Origin: an uncultured Pseudomonadota bacterium
Lineage (GTDB): Bacteria > Myxococcota_A > UBA796 > SXON01
Length of the DNA stretch: 59,408 nt
Reading direction: 5' to 3'
Assembly: GCA_903891165.1 (NCBI GenBank)
Contig: CAITDR010000155.1
Coordinates: forward strand, 1-59,408
The notes below the pieces were generated by a model that did no database searches, was not told where the DNA came from, and worked only from the letters and a program-made list of their open reading frames with translations. The stretch's first letter is position 1; each line of letters begins with the position of its first letter. Shown here in pieces: positions 34,198 through 42,774 of this stretch. The translations under genes were made by a program, and so were the position numbers.

Positions 34198-36858
34198 ATG
34201 TCGGAATGGGGTGACATCATCTCCCGGATTTTCTCCACCGGTCGGACCCAGGGTCTGTCCGGGAGCGCAGAAGCGGTACTTGATCCGGATCCCGCCAGCG
34301 GTTTTTATGCCTCCCGGCTCCGCAAACACCGCACCGACGGGGATCTGGTCGCGGACCCCAACCTCCTGTGGACCACTCCCTCCTTTGGCGGTCGGAAGGG
34401 CAGGCTTTTGGCCCACGTGGCCAGCGAACGCAGCGAAGGTGTAGCCTCCTATACCGATATTTTGGTGGTGGTGAACCAGGACGACGCCAAACGGGCCGCG
34501 GCCTGGAACGGGGGGGAGCCCTGGGCGGAGCGCGCCGGAGGGGTGGTGTCGGCCGCCTTCGATCGCTTTTGTGTTAAAGAGGGCTTTCATCTTCCCTTTC
34601 AGCTTCGTCCTCTGCGCTTCTGGTTTGTAGCGGACGGCAGCCGGGACATGCTCTCCCAGTCTTTTGGCTTGGAGCCTGGAGAATTTGCTACGGGACTGCT
34701 ACCCAACCTCTACATCGGGCCTGCCTCCACCAGTCGTCCGGTGTTGTCCATCCACCTCAACCTACCTGGCGTTTGGGATGGTTATAAGGAAGTGGGGCGG
34801 CTCCATAACGACCAGCTTCTCTACACACTCGGTCGTCACTGGCTCGACAACTACCACCATGCCGCCCTAAAGGAACCCGGCATCTACCGGCTGCAGCAGT
34901 TTGCCAACGGCACCCTGGTTCACGAAGTGAGCCCTGAGCTGCAGGACCGCTACATGGTCCGCTCCGATAAGGTCGATGGCGCCTCGGTAATTACCGTCGC
35001 CGAGCGCACAGGGCGCCCTGTGGCCTACCTGGTGCTTGCAGTGATCGAGGCGGGCGAGACCACCACGCCGGGTGGCCCTCTTGGCCCCAATGCCCAGGCC
35101 TCCGCCGAATTTGCGGCGAAGATGCCTAAGGCCAGCAGCCTTCCCGAGACCCGCTCCGACACCAGCCGCAAGACGGTGGTGCCCACCGAGAGCCAGCAGC
35201 GGGTCTTGACGCTGCAAGAGCGGGGCGCGCTGCTGCAGAAGGTACATTTCGGCGGGGTGATGGAGGGCTATGACGTCTACATCGGCTCGAACGGGCAGAT
35301 GGCCACGCTCATGCCGTCGCCACGCGCAACCATTCAGGTGCGTGGGCGCCGTGTGCAGTTGCTGTCGCAAAGCGAAGGTGTACGGGTGGGTGATCGCGTG
35401 ATCCCCGTGGGAACAGCGGTCCCCATGCAGGGAGAGATGCGCATCGAAGTGGACGGCCACCCGCTGGAATACCGGGATCTGGCCGATGTCAGCACCGAAG
35501 GCTGGCCCTACCTCGCAGAGGTGCGGCGTCCCGGTGCCGGCACCTACCTGGAGTTCGGGGAAGCGGTGCAGATCGGACGGGATCGCCGGTGTAAAGTCCG
35601 CCTTCCCGACGAGCCCCACAACGACAACATCTCCTGGTTGCCGTCGGTGGACAACGGAACCACGATCACGTCGCGGAACGGGCAAATCCCCAAGTCCCGC
35701 TTCTATACGGACTCGATCATGGTGGCCTCTGAGCACCTGGAGATCGATCTGGCCGCCGAGCCGCTGGCCCGCTCCAAAGCACGGCAATGCTACAGCTATG
35801 TGCGGCGGGGAACGCGGATTCTGGCGCTGTTCCCACGCGAGGGTAATCCGGGTGTGAAGGAGCTGCCGCTGGAGCCTGGCGACGAATTAATGGTGGGGAA
35901 CTGCCTTTTTCAAGCCACCTGGCCCCCCCGTGCAGAGGCCCCGGTGCGCACCGCGCCTGCCCCGCCCCCCAACTTCCTGGCCGCCATCGAGCTGCCCAGC
36001 GCGAAGATGCTGGGCGAAAAAGGGCCTCCTCCCAAGCGGATGCAGCTCGACACCCTGTCGCAGGACTCGATCAGCTTTATGGGCTCCCGCCCGGTGCAGC
36101 CCAAAAAGTTGGAGCCGGTGCCCCCTCCCCCCGCACTTCTGGACATTTCCATCGAGGAGGATCCGGTGGTTGCGGTGGAAGAAGCCTGGTGCAAGACGGA
36201 ATCCAGCCGCCCCGGACGGCTGGTACAGGTGGGCTGGGTGATCGGCCCCGAGCTGGTGGTGGGCAACAACCGCGAGGCGGGAGCGGTGATCCCTGAGCTG
36301 GCTACTGTTCCCGATCAACCTTTTATGAAGCTGGACTACTTCAAAATCCGAGTCAGTCCGTCGGTCCATGTGGAGCTGCTACAGCCCGGCGAGGCCCGGT
36401 TGACCGAAGGGGGTGCAGAGGTGCAGAGCAGCCGGCAACCGCTGGCCTGTCGGATGTGGGTGACCCGTCGGGATGCCAACTTTGAGCCTGATTTTGACGT
36501 AGAGCTGATGATGGCGTCGATGGCCGGGCTGCCCACGGGGCGCTCCTGGGTCCTGCAAGTGGACCTGTCGCGGCCCCGGGTGGCAGCCCTCTTCACCACG
36601 GGGGTGGCGTTGGGTCAGACTCGGCAGGTACGCCTCAACAACCTGGATTGTACCCTGGACTTTGACGGAAAGAGCCTCACGCTTGGCAAGTACACCGGCT
36701 CACTCGCCGATGTGGAGGGGGGCATCATGGGTCTCGCCCTGGGCGATGGCAAGGGTCCCATGAAGGCTTTTCCGGGCGATGGAAGTAGTGTTGTGCTGAA
36801 TCCCGGGAACCTCTTGCTGGTGGCCGGGCACCTGTTCCGCTTTCAGGTGGGCGGATGA
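34198..36858 (+). CDS. Large FHA-domain protein
   Basis: 886 residues, no signal peptide. About residues 445-580 carry an FHA-like fold: FGEAVQIGRDRRCKVRLPDE supplies the GR..C strand, VASEHLEIDLA the S..H turn, then GTRILALFPREG and GDELMVGNCLFQATW. The N-terminal 260 residues and C-terminal beta-rich part (RVSPSVHVELLQPGEARL, LNNLDCTLDFDGKSLTLGKY) are unassigned. FHA domains bind phosphothreonine. The next gene, ATGA-coupled, encodes a PP2C phosphatase, so this is probably its phosphoprotein partner in Ser/Thr signalling. No Ser/Thr kinase is in the window. Confidence 0.7.
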   Translation: MSEWGDIISRIFSTGRTQGLSGSAEAVLDPDPASGFYASRLRKHRTDGDLVADPNLLWTTPSFGGRKGRLLAHVASERSEGVASYTDILVVVNQDDAKRAAAWNGGEPWAERAGGVVSAAFDRFCVKEGFHLPFQLRPLRFWFVADGSRDMLSQSFGLEPGEFATGLLPNLYIGPASTSRPVLSIHLNLPGVWDGYKEVGRLHNDQLLYTLGRHWLDNYHHAALKEPGIYRLQQFANGTLVHEVSPELQDRYMVRSDKVDGASVITVAERTGRPVAYLVLAVIEAGETTTPGGPLGPNAQASAEFAAKMPKASSLPETRSDTSRKTVVPTESQQRVLTLQERGALLQKVHFGGVMEGYDVYIGSNGQMATLMPSPRATIQVRGRRVQLLSQSEGVRVGDRVIPVGTAVPMQGEMRIEVDGHPLEYRDLADVSTEGWPYLAEVRRPGAGTYLEFGEAVQIGRDRRCKVRLPDEPHNDNISWLPSVDNGTTITSRNGQIPKSRFYTDSIMVASEHLEIDLAAEPLARSKARQCYSYVRRGTRILALFPREGNPGVKELPLEPGDELMVGNCLFQATWPPRAEAPVRTAPAPPPNFLAAIELPSAKMLGEKGPPPKRMQLDTLSQDSISFMGSRPVQPKKLEPVPPPPALLDISIEEDPVVAVEEAWCKTESSRPGRLVQVGWVIGPELVVGNNREAGAVIPELATVPDQPFMKLDYFKIRVSPSVHVELLQPGEARLTEGGAEVQSSRQPLACRMWVTRRDANFEPDFDVELMMASMAGLPTGRSWVLQVDLSRPRVAALFTTGVALGQTRQVRLNNLDCTLDFDGKSLTLGKYTGSLADVEGGIMGLALGDGKGPMKAFPGDGSSVVLNPGNLLLVAGHLFRFQVGG

Positions 36859-37688
36859 TCTTTCGGGTGGGGGTGGAGAGCAGCGTCGGGATCGGCGCAG
36901 CGCATGGTGGACGTTCACGGAACGAAGATAACTACCTTGTTGCTACCGAAGGCCAGGTACGCTGGCGCGAGGAAAGCCCCCTACCCGCCCAGCCCTGGAA
37001 TGGCCCCGGCCTGATGATCGCCGTGGCCGACGGGATGGGTGGTCATGCCGATGGCCACCTCGCCTCCCTGCACGCGGTGCGGGCGGTTGCAGCCTGGCCG
37101 GTGGACCAGGTGGATGGCGGCCTGGAAAGCCTACTTCAACGCTGGATCATCGAGAGCCACCACGAGATCCGCGCGACCATGATCTGGCCCATCCAGATGG
37201 GGACGACCCTGGTGGTCGGTTGGATCAAGGATCATGCACTCTCCTGGTGCCATGTGGGTGATTCGCGGATGTACGTGCTGCGCCAGGGGCTGCTGCACCT
37301 GATCACCCGGGATCATACGCGGGCAGAGTTCGCCGAGCGGGACAAGCGCCCGAGCCCGCCGCACCCGCAATTGCTCTCCCAGAATTTCATCTTTGGAAGC
37401 CGAGGACTGGGCAACGATGCGGGGCTGCGTATCGACAAGGGTGTGGACACCGGCACCATCCGCCTGGAGGCCGGGGACCGCATCCTGCTATGCTCGGATG
37501 GGGTGAGCAGCTGGGTGGAGGAGGCCGAGCTGGGCCTGGTGTTGGCCCAGGCCGGGGACCCGCAGCTGGCGGCGGCAACCGTCGTGCAGCAGGCCATGGC
37601 CGCCCAGTCCGACGACAACCTGACGGCGGTGGTGGTTTTTGCAGAGCATGGTGGAATGAAACCCGGGGCCACCATCATCCCCACCTGA
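36855..37688 (+). CDS. PP2C-family serine/threonine phosphatase
   Basis: 277 residues, ATGA-coupled to the FHA gene. Conserved metal and phosphate motifs are all present: RNEDNY (22-27), ADGMGGHADGHLAS (from 58), WCHVGDSRMYVLR, LITRDHT, LLCSDGVSSWV and SDDNLTAVVV. This is a soluble, manganese-type PPM/PP2C catalytic domain without extra domains. It should dephosphorylate Ser/Thr, possibly the neighbouring FHA protein or its ligands. A palindromic repeat follows the stop. Confidence 0.9.
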   Translation: MIFRVGVESSVGIGAAHGGRSRNEDNYLVATEGQVRWREESPLPAQPWNGPGLMIAVADGMGGHADGHLASLHAVRAVAAWPVDQVDGGLESLLQRWIIESHHEIRATMIWPIQMGTTLVVGWIKDHALSWCHVGDSRMYVLRQGLLHLITRDHTRAEFAERDKRPSPPHPQLLSQNFIFGSRGLGNDAGLRIDKGVDTGTIRLEAGDRILLCSDGVSSWVEEAELGLVLAQAGDPQLAAATVVQQAMAAQSDDNLTAVVVFAEHGGMKPGATIIPT

Positions 37689-37692
37689 CGAC

Positions 37693-37712
37693 GTGACTCT
37701 GATCAGAGTCAC
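37693..37712. repeat. Palindromic repeat, copy 3 (perfect)
   Basis: GTGACTCTGATCAGAGTCAC is a perfect 20-base palindrome, identical to the core at 17170-17189. It fills most of the 28-base gap between the convergent PP2C and ferredoxin genes. Only a short TATTT follows on the plus strand, so it is a weaker intrinsic terminator than copy 2. Confidence 0.75.
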
Positions 37713-37716
37713 TATT

Positions 37717-38655
37717 TCAGGACACCGCGGCGTACTCCTCACCCGTCGCCAGACCGCGTGCTTCTGCCTCCTCCGGCGGCACCCAGTGGATACAGGTGAC
37801 CGGGCACTCATCAATGGCATCCTGGATTAGATCCATAGGTCCATCCTGGGCAATTGGGGTCGCCTTGTCGCCATCGGGCAGATAAAACACCTTGTCGGTC
37901 TGCTCCACACAGGTGCCGCAGGCGATACACTCGATCTGGTCCACCGTGAGGACCCGTTTAGCTGCTTTGGCCCTGGAGGATTCGTTATCCACCGGCCCCC
38001 AATAGGCAGCCCCATCGGGGGCCACATTCAGCCCTTCCCCACCGGAGAGGCTCTGGAGGCTGCGGCCCGCCGCACGCGCCCGCGCCGCATAGCCGGCCAT
38101 GTCGGTGGAGCCGGTGTCGGCGTGCACCATCCGCCCCCCCTGAAGGGCCAGCCGCACTGCATCCGCCATGGACGGAGTTTTTTCTTCGTGCGTATCGGCA
38201 GCGGCCATATGTTCGACCGGAGCTGAGGGAGGAGATGCAGCCCCGGCGGGAGACAACATCACCTCGGCGAGAGTATCGACAAGTCCGGCCACTTCGGAGA
38301 GTAAAACCGGGCTGTCTACCAGGGGAGGCAGGGCAGTGACTGAAGACTCTGCGGCCAAGCTGGCGGCTCCGGTGGGGCTGCCACTAGAGGCCGCCGAAGA
38401 TCCGCCCCCCGCCGAAGAAGCTCCCCCTGAGCCCGACGACTGGCGAAGTGCAGCCACCTCCTCCTTCAACCCCTGCACCTCCTTCCGCAGCTCGCGCAGG
38501 CCAACCATTTCGTCGCGCAGGCCACGCAGATCACCGGCCAGATCGCGCACCCGATCCTCTACCGTCGTCAAGAGATCCCGAAACTTCTTCAGGTCAGCTG
38601 CGGGATTTTCGGCACCGGTGGCCCGCCCCAGACTCTGTTTGAGAGAGGACAACAT
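37717..38655 (-). CDS. Coiled-coil protein with C-terminal ferredoxin domain
   Basis: 312 residues. Residues about 20-72 form a coiled coil (heptads of Leu, Val with Arg/Glu), then a Ser/Gly/Ala-rich linker, then at 243-249 CIACGTC and at 284-288 CPVTC, the cysteine pattern of a small one-cluster ferredoxin (CxxCGxC ... CPxxC). The expected location is cytosolic, with electron transfer through a [4Fe-4S] or [3Fe-4S] cluster and the coiled coil giving oligomerisation or a partner site. It follows a thioredoxin-like ferredoxin gene by nine bases. The fusion is uncommon. Confidence 0.8.
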   Translation of the reverse strand: MLSSLKQSLGRATGAENPAADLKKFRDLLTTVEDRVRDLAGDLRGLRDEMVGLRELRKEVQGLKEEVAALRQSSGSGGASSAGGGSSAASSGSPTGAASLAAESSVTALPPLVDSPVLLSEVAGLVDTLAEVMLSPAGAASPPSAPVEHMAAADTHEEKTPSMADAVRLALQGGRMVHADTGSTDMAGYAARARAAGRSLQSLSGGEGLNVAPDGAAYWGPVDNESSRAKAAKRVLTVDQIECIACGTCVEQTDKVFYLPDGDKATPIAQDGPMDLIQDAIDECPVTCIHWVPPEEAEARGLATGEEYAAVS

Positions 38656-38664
38656 CGGTTTTTC

Positions 38665-38991
38665 CTAGGCTTCGCGGAGCATCAAGCGCTCCACCGGCAC
38701 ACCGTTTACAAAATGGGAGGTCACCAACTCCTGCACATCCGCAGGCCGAAGGCCAGCATACCAGACCCCCTCGGGGTAGACCACCAGCGTCGGCCCCTGC
38801 TGGCAGGGCCCAAGGCAGGAGGAAGTATTCACCTTCACCGCCTCAAAAAGCTCCTGCCGCTCGATCTCCTCGCCCAGGGCCAGGAGCAGATCATTACAGC
38901 CGCGCTCCCCACAGCTACCCTTGGGGTGGCCGGGTGGACGCTTATTGTTACAAACGAAGAGGTGGTACTTCCAGCTAGGCATCCACGTCAT
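38665..38991 (-). CDS. Thioredoxin-like [2Fe-2S] ferredoxin
   Basis: 108 residues from the ATG at 38991 (ATG at 38982 or TTG at 39027 are possible). YHLFVCNNKRPPGHPKGSC, then VNTSSCLGPCQQGP and YPEGVWYAG, carry the four cluster cysteines (14, 27, 59, 63 from this start) of the thioredoxin-like [2Fe-2S] ferredoxin family, related to the NuoE fold. An electron carrier in the cytosol. Together with the next gene it forms a two-ferredoxin operon. Confidence 0.86.
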   Translation of the reverse strand: MTWMPSWKYHLFVCNNKRPPGHPKGSCGERGCNDLLLALGEEIERQELFEAVKVNTSSCLGPCQQGPTLVVYPEGVWYAGLRPADVQELVTSHFVNGVPVERLMLREA

Positions 38992-39098
38992 GATAGCCGC
39001 CGCGCGGCTTGCTTGTCGGTAGTGCAACCCTCATTTTGCGGTGCCTTCTTCCCAGGCCGCAGCGATCACCCGCGCGACCAGCACCCGGGCCACGCTGC

Positions 39099-39884
39099 TC
39101 AACCCAGACCCAGCTTCTGCAACCATCCCAGCGCCGCTGTCGCCACCTCTTCCCACCCGGCTTGGCCCACAATCCAGTGTGTACGCCCTGGAAAGGCAAT
39201 CAACTCGGTAGCCGAAGGCGAGCGGGACTGGAGCTTGTAGGTGGAGCGCACCATGTCGGCCGTAACGGTCCGGTCCTCCTCTCCCGCAATCAAAAGTAAG
39301 GGAGGACGTTTGGGATTCCCGAAATTGATCTCCATGGTACTGGTGAACGGAGCCACCGCCCCCTGCATGTAGGGCTTGCCAGGTGTGGGGACACAAAACT
39401 CCTCGTAGACCCGACGTTGCTCCGGCTCAGGAAGATTGTGTACCCAGCCCCAGGCAAAATCCGCAAAGGACATTGTGATCACCTTGTTCTGCGCACCCCA
39501 GGTGGAGACCACCGGAAAGGCCGCTTTCAGAGCATTCACCGAGGGAAATACCCCCTTTGGTGGTGCCGGATCGATGGCCACCCCGGCCGATCCCAACCCC
39601 CGATCCAGGAGCATCTGCACAAAAAGTCCACCAAAAGAATGGCCGATCAGAATCGGCGGCTCCGGCTGAGCACGGACAATCGCCTCGTAGTGCGCCAGGA
39701 TCTCGCTCACTCCCACCCCGGCCAGCTCCGGCACCGAGGAGGCCTGGAGTTGTTTGACCGGTCGGTCCTGAAAAGGCCAGGAAGGTACGAGAACCTTGTA
39801 GCCCTTCGCCTCCAAAAAGGTCTTCCAGGGCTCCCAAGAGGCGGGGGTCATCCACGCACCGTGGATCAGAACAATGGTCTTCAT
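39099..39884 (-). CDS. Alpha/beta-hydrolase
   Basis: 261 residues. MKTIVLIHGAWMTPASWEPW gives the HG oxyanion segment, LIGHSFGGLFVQ the nucleophile elbow (Ser), GEEDRTV the Asp-region and RTHWIVG the His. There is no signal peptide, so it is cytosolic. The substrate (ester, amide or other) cannot be told. It diverges from the GT51 gene across 66 bases. Confidence 0.82.
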   Translation of the reverse strand: MKTIVLIHGAWMTPASWEPWKTFLEAKGYKVLVPSWPFQDRPVKQLQASSVPELAGVGVSEILAHYEAIVRAQPEPPILIGHSFGGLFVQMLLDRGLGSAGVAIDPAPPKGVFPSVNALKAAFPVVSTWGAQNKVITMSFADFAWGWVHNLPEPEQRRVYEEFCVPTPGKPYMQGAVAPFTSTMEINFGNPKRPPLLLIAGEEDRTVTADMVRSTYKLQSRSPSATELIAFPGRTHWIVGQAGWEEVATAALGWLQKLGLG

Positions 39885-39950
39885 TCAAACCTTCTAACCT
39901 CAGACATAGCCGCCTGTGACGGGTTATTTCCCGAACCGTGGAGATCGGGA

Positions 39951-41468
39951 ATGTCGCGTTGGCGCTGGTTGCTGCCCCCCCTGCTCCTGGTTGCAGGCAT
40001 CGCCGCTCTGCCGCTGGGCCTGCCCACCCTGGCCCAGAGCCGCGGGGTGGCGCTGGAGCGGGCCTTCTGGTGCGGGCAAGGCCTGTGCTTCCAGGGTATC
40101 AAAAGGGGCGCTATCACCGCTGACTATGCGTGGATCGGTGTGGACCGAAGGTTGGTACTGTTGCGACCCTTGCTGAGCCTGAAGGAAGGGGGCGGCGAAC
40201 AGGCCCCGCCGGTACCAAACACGGCCTCTTTTCTGACTGGTGTGGAGGTACGGGACGCGCGGGTGAGCGGAATCCCCTTCGATATTCCACCTCTTTCGGG
40301 GATGGTCCTGCCCGAGCGGCACTTGGAGGGTGATCAAATCCGCATCGACGGTGACCGGGTGACCGCCGCGCTCCAGAGCCCCTACGGGCCGGTGAGGCTG
40401 CAGGTAGAGAAGGTGGGCGGCGAGCTGGTGATCGAGGCCAGCTGCAGTCCCTTTCGCTATCAACACCCCCGCCTGTCCGAATATGCGCTGGAATTAGAGA
40501 GCGTTCATCTACAAGGAAAACTGAATGAGGCCTCATTCAGTGGCGAGGTCCAGTCGGGAGGAGTACATGTACGGTTGGAGGTAGAACGTCCGGAGAGCTT
40601 CGAACAACGGATCCTGCAGGGCAACTTTCAGCTCCAGGCTACCCCGGTGCAGGATCTCTATGACCTCCTGGGCTCGGTGGTACCAGAAGCAAAACATGCG
40701 GTGATCCGCGGAAACTTCAGCGCGGAGGGTACTTTTCGCTGGCCGCTCGGAGAGGGAGACCCGGAAGTGGAGTTGCGCCCCTCCCTGTCCGATCTGGCAG
40801 TGGACGGCCTGATTGACCGCCGCTTCCTCCACGGATCCTTCACCTTCCAAGCTCGGAATGCGGCAGGCAAGCCCATCGAGGTGGAAAAGGGAGAGGGCAG
40901 CCCGGGCTGGTTGTCACTGGCCGAGCTGGGTGAGGTCCTTCCTGCGGCGGTGATCGCTGCGGAAGACGCCAGCTTCTACCGCCATCCTGGCTACGATCTG
41001 GAGGGGATGGTCGCCGCGGCTGAAGAGAACCAGAAAGCCGGTACGATCCGCAAAGGTGGGAGCACGCTCACGCAACAATTGGCGAAGAACCTGTTTTTAG
41101 ATGGAGAGCGCACCTACAGCCGGAAGCTGCGCGAGCTGCTCTATGCGGTGGAGCTGGAGCGGGAGCTGGGAAAAGGCAGGATCCTGGAGCTATATCTGAA
41201 TGTGGTGGAGTGGGGGATGGACCTGAGAGGGGCCACGGCCGCCGCACGGACCTACTTTTTGAAGTCTCCCAAAGGACTGTTGCCGGAGGAGGCAGCCTGG
41301 ATGGCAGCCATTTTGCGCGAACCGAAAACAGCCTGGAAAGAGCAATACCTTCCGCTCCGCCCAAACATGAAGCGCACACAATTGATATTGCAGAACATGG
41401 TGACGCTGAGTGCAGAAGAGCGCGGCGCCGCGCTGGGGCGGGAGGTACATCTGGTGCCGCCGGAATAG
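39951..41468 (+). CDS. Peptidoglycan glycosyltransferase (GT51) with long N-terminal domain
   Basis: 505 residues from the ATG at 39951, GGAG seven bases upstream. MSRWRWLLPPLLLVAGIAAL is a charged membrane anchor. Residues about 60-310 are beta-rich and AsmA/DUF748-like in feel (repeated amphipathic strands). GT51 motifs follow: EDASFYRHPG (338-347), GGSTLTQQLAKNLFLDG (from 369), RKLRELLYAVELE, GRILELYLNVVEWG and AARTYFLKSPKGLLPEEAAW. It polymerises lipid II glycan strands at the outer face of the inner membrane. No transpeptidase domain is present. The N-terminal extension is unusual for a monofunctional enzyme. Confidence 0.87.
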   Translation: MSRWRWLLPPLLLVAGIAALPLGLPTLAQSRGVALERAFWCGQGLCFQGIKRGAITADYAWIGVDRRLVLLRPLLSLKEGGGEQAPPVPNTASFLTGVEVRDARVSGIPFDIPPLSGMVLPERHLEGDQIRIDGDRVTAALQSPYGPVRLQVEKVGGELVIEASCSPFRYQHPRLSEYALELESVHLQGKLNEASFSGEVQSGGVHVRLEVERPESFEQRILQGNFQLQATPVQDLYDLLGSVVPEAKHAVIRGNFSAEGTFRWPLGEGDPEVELRPSLSDLAVDGLIDRRFLHGSFTFQARNAAGKPIEVEKGEGSPGWLSLAELGEVLPAAVIAAEDASFYRHPGYDLEGMVAAAEENQKAGTIRKGGSTLTQQLAKNLFLDGERTYSRKLRELLYAVELERELGKGRILELYLNVVEWGMDLRGATAAARTYFLKSPKGLLPEEAAWMAAILREPKTAWKEQYLPLRPNMKRTQLILQNMVTLSAEERGAALGREVHLVPPE

Positions 41469-41487
41469 GCTGCCGCACGAGGAGCCG

Positions 41488-42492
41488 ATGCTGCTGAACC
41501 TGCTGTGGGCCCTGGGGCGCCCGATCCTGTTCCAGATGGATGCGGAAGAAGCCCACGAATTGACGCTGCGATGGTTGCCTACACTCACGCCGTTGCTGAA
41601 GCTGCTCTCCTCCCCTCCCCGGCAGCCCTGTAAGGTGGGGCCGCTGCAATGGGGCAATCGGGTCGGTCTTGCCGCCGGTCTGGACAAAAATGGCGTCGGT
41701 ATTGAAGGGTGGGAGGCGCTGGGCTTTGGCGCCATCGAAGTGGGGACGGTGACCGCGATTCCCCAGCCCGGAAACCCCAAACCGCGCCTGTTCCGGCTGA
41801 AGGAGGAGCGCGCCATCATCAACCGGATGGGCTTTAATAACCTGGGTGCCGAGCATTTGGCGCTGCGGCTGAAAGGGCTACGGGATCGGGACGCTTGGCC
41901 ATCCGTTCCTGTAGGGGCAAACATCGGAAAGTCAAAAATTGTTCCCAATGAGGATGCCGCGCAGGACTACAAAAAAAGCCTGGCATGGCTACGGGGGATG
42001 GCGGACTATTTCACCATCAATGTCTCCTCGCCGAACACACCGGGACTGCGGGCGCTCCAGGATCGGGAGCCACTGGCAAGGCTGCTGGAGGCCATCGTCC
42101 CCGATGCCCATGGAACACCGGTTTTCCTGAAAATTGCCCCCGACCTGGAGCCGGAAGCCCTGGCCGATGCCGTGGAAGTGGCGATCACGACGGGCTGCGC
42201 GGGGATCATCGCAACCAATACAACGTTATCCAGGCCAGGAAGCTGCGGAAGAGTAGAGGAAGCGGGTGGACTCTCTGGCGACCCGTTGTGGCCGCTGGCA
42301 CGCGAAAAGATCGGTGGGCTACTCCAGGTGGCGAACGGGAGGTTGCCGGTGGTGGGGGTGGGCGGGATCCACAGCCCCGCACAGGTACAGGAACTGCTAT
42401 GGCTTGGCTGTGCGGCCGTTCAGATCTACAGCGGGATGATCTACGAAGGCCCCGGCCTGCCCGCCCGGCTGGGGGCGGCAGGTTACAAGTAG
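41488..42492 (+). CDS. pyrD: Dihydroorotate dehydrogenase (quinone), class 2
   Basis: 334 residues from the ATG at 41488, with GAGGAG upstream. GLAAGLDKNGVGIEGW, FGAIEVGTVTAIPQPGNPKP, NRMGFNNLGAEHL, INVSSPNTPGLRALQ (catalytic Ser), LKIAPDLE and VGVGGIHSPAQVQELL are the FMN and orotate motifs of class 2 enzymes. The N-terminal helical hairpin (LLNLLWALGRPILFQMDAEE) is the membrane/quinone-facing part. It oxidises dihydroorotate to orotate in pyrimidine synthesis at the inner membrane. It follows the GT51 gene by 19 bases. Confidence 0.95.
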   Translation: MLLNLLWALGRPILFQMDAEEAHELTLRWLPTLTPLLKLLSSPPRQPCKVGPLQWGNRVGLAAGLDKNGVGIEGWEALGFGAIEVGTVTAIPQPGNPKPRLFRLKEERAIINRMGFNNLGAEHLALRLKGLRDRDAWPSVPVGANIGKSKIVPNEDAAQDYKKSLAWLRGMADYFTINVSSPNTPGLRALQDREPLARLLEAIVPDAHGTPVFLKIAPDLEPEALADAVEVAITTGCAGIIATNTTLSRPGSCGRVEEAGGLSGDPLWPLAREKIGGLLQVANGRLPVVGVGGIHSPAQVQELLWLGCAAVQIYSGMIYEGPGLPARLGAAGYK

Positions 42493-42495
42493 GAG

Positions 42496-42774
42496 ATGCG
42501 TCTGGCTCTGCTGCTCTTGGTTGTTGGCGGGTGCAAAAACCCGCTGAAGGACTCCGCCATCCCGCGCCCTTGCGATGCGCGGCAGGTCTACTATGCGGAC
42601 CAGGATGGGGATGGAATAGGCACGGATCAGACTCCCTATATAGGCTGTGATGCGCCGCAGGGTTTTGTGGAGACTGCAGGCGACTGCAACGATCAGGATG
42701 CCAGCGTAGGGGAAAACTGCGGGGACTCCGGCGGGGACAGCAGCGGGGATAGCGGCGCGGACAGCGGCGCATGA
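42496..42774 (+). CDS. Small predicted lipoprotein with MopE-like half repeat
   Basis: 92 residues from the ATG at 42496, three bases after the pyrD stop, with AGGAG touching the start. MRLALLLLVVGGC is a short lipobox signal. The middle has YYADQDGDGIGTDQTPYIGC and ETAGDCNDQDASVGENC, a truncated MopE-like acidic repeat. The tail is a Gly/Asp/Ser run (GDSGGDSSGDSGADSGA). Its stop overlaps the plsB start (ATGA). Envelope location; function unknown. Confidence 0.65.
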   Translation: MRLALLLLVVGGCKNPLKDSAIPRPCDARQVYYADQDGDGIGTDQTPYIGCDAPQGFVETAGDCNDQDASVGENCGDSGGDSSGDSGADSGA

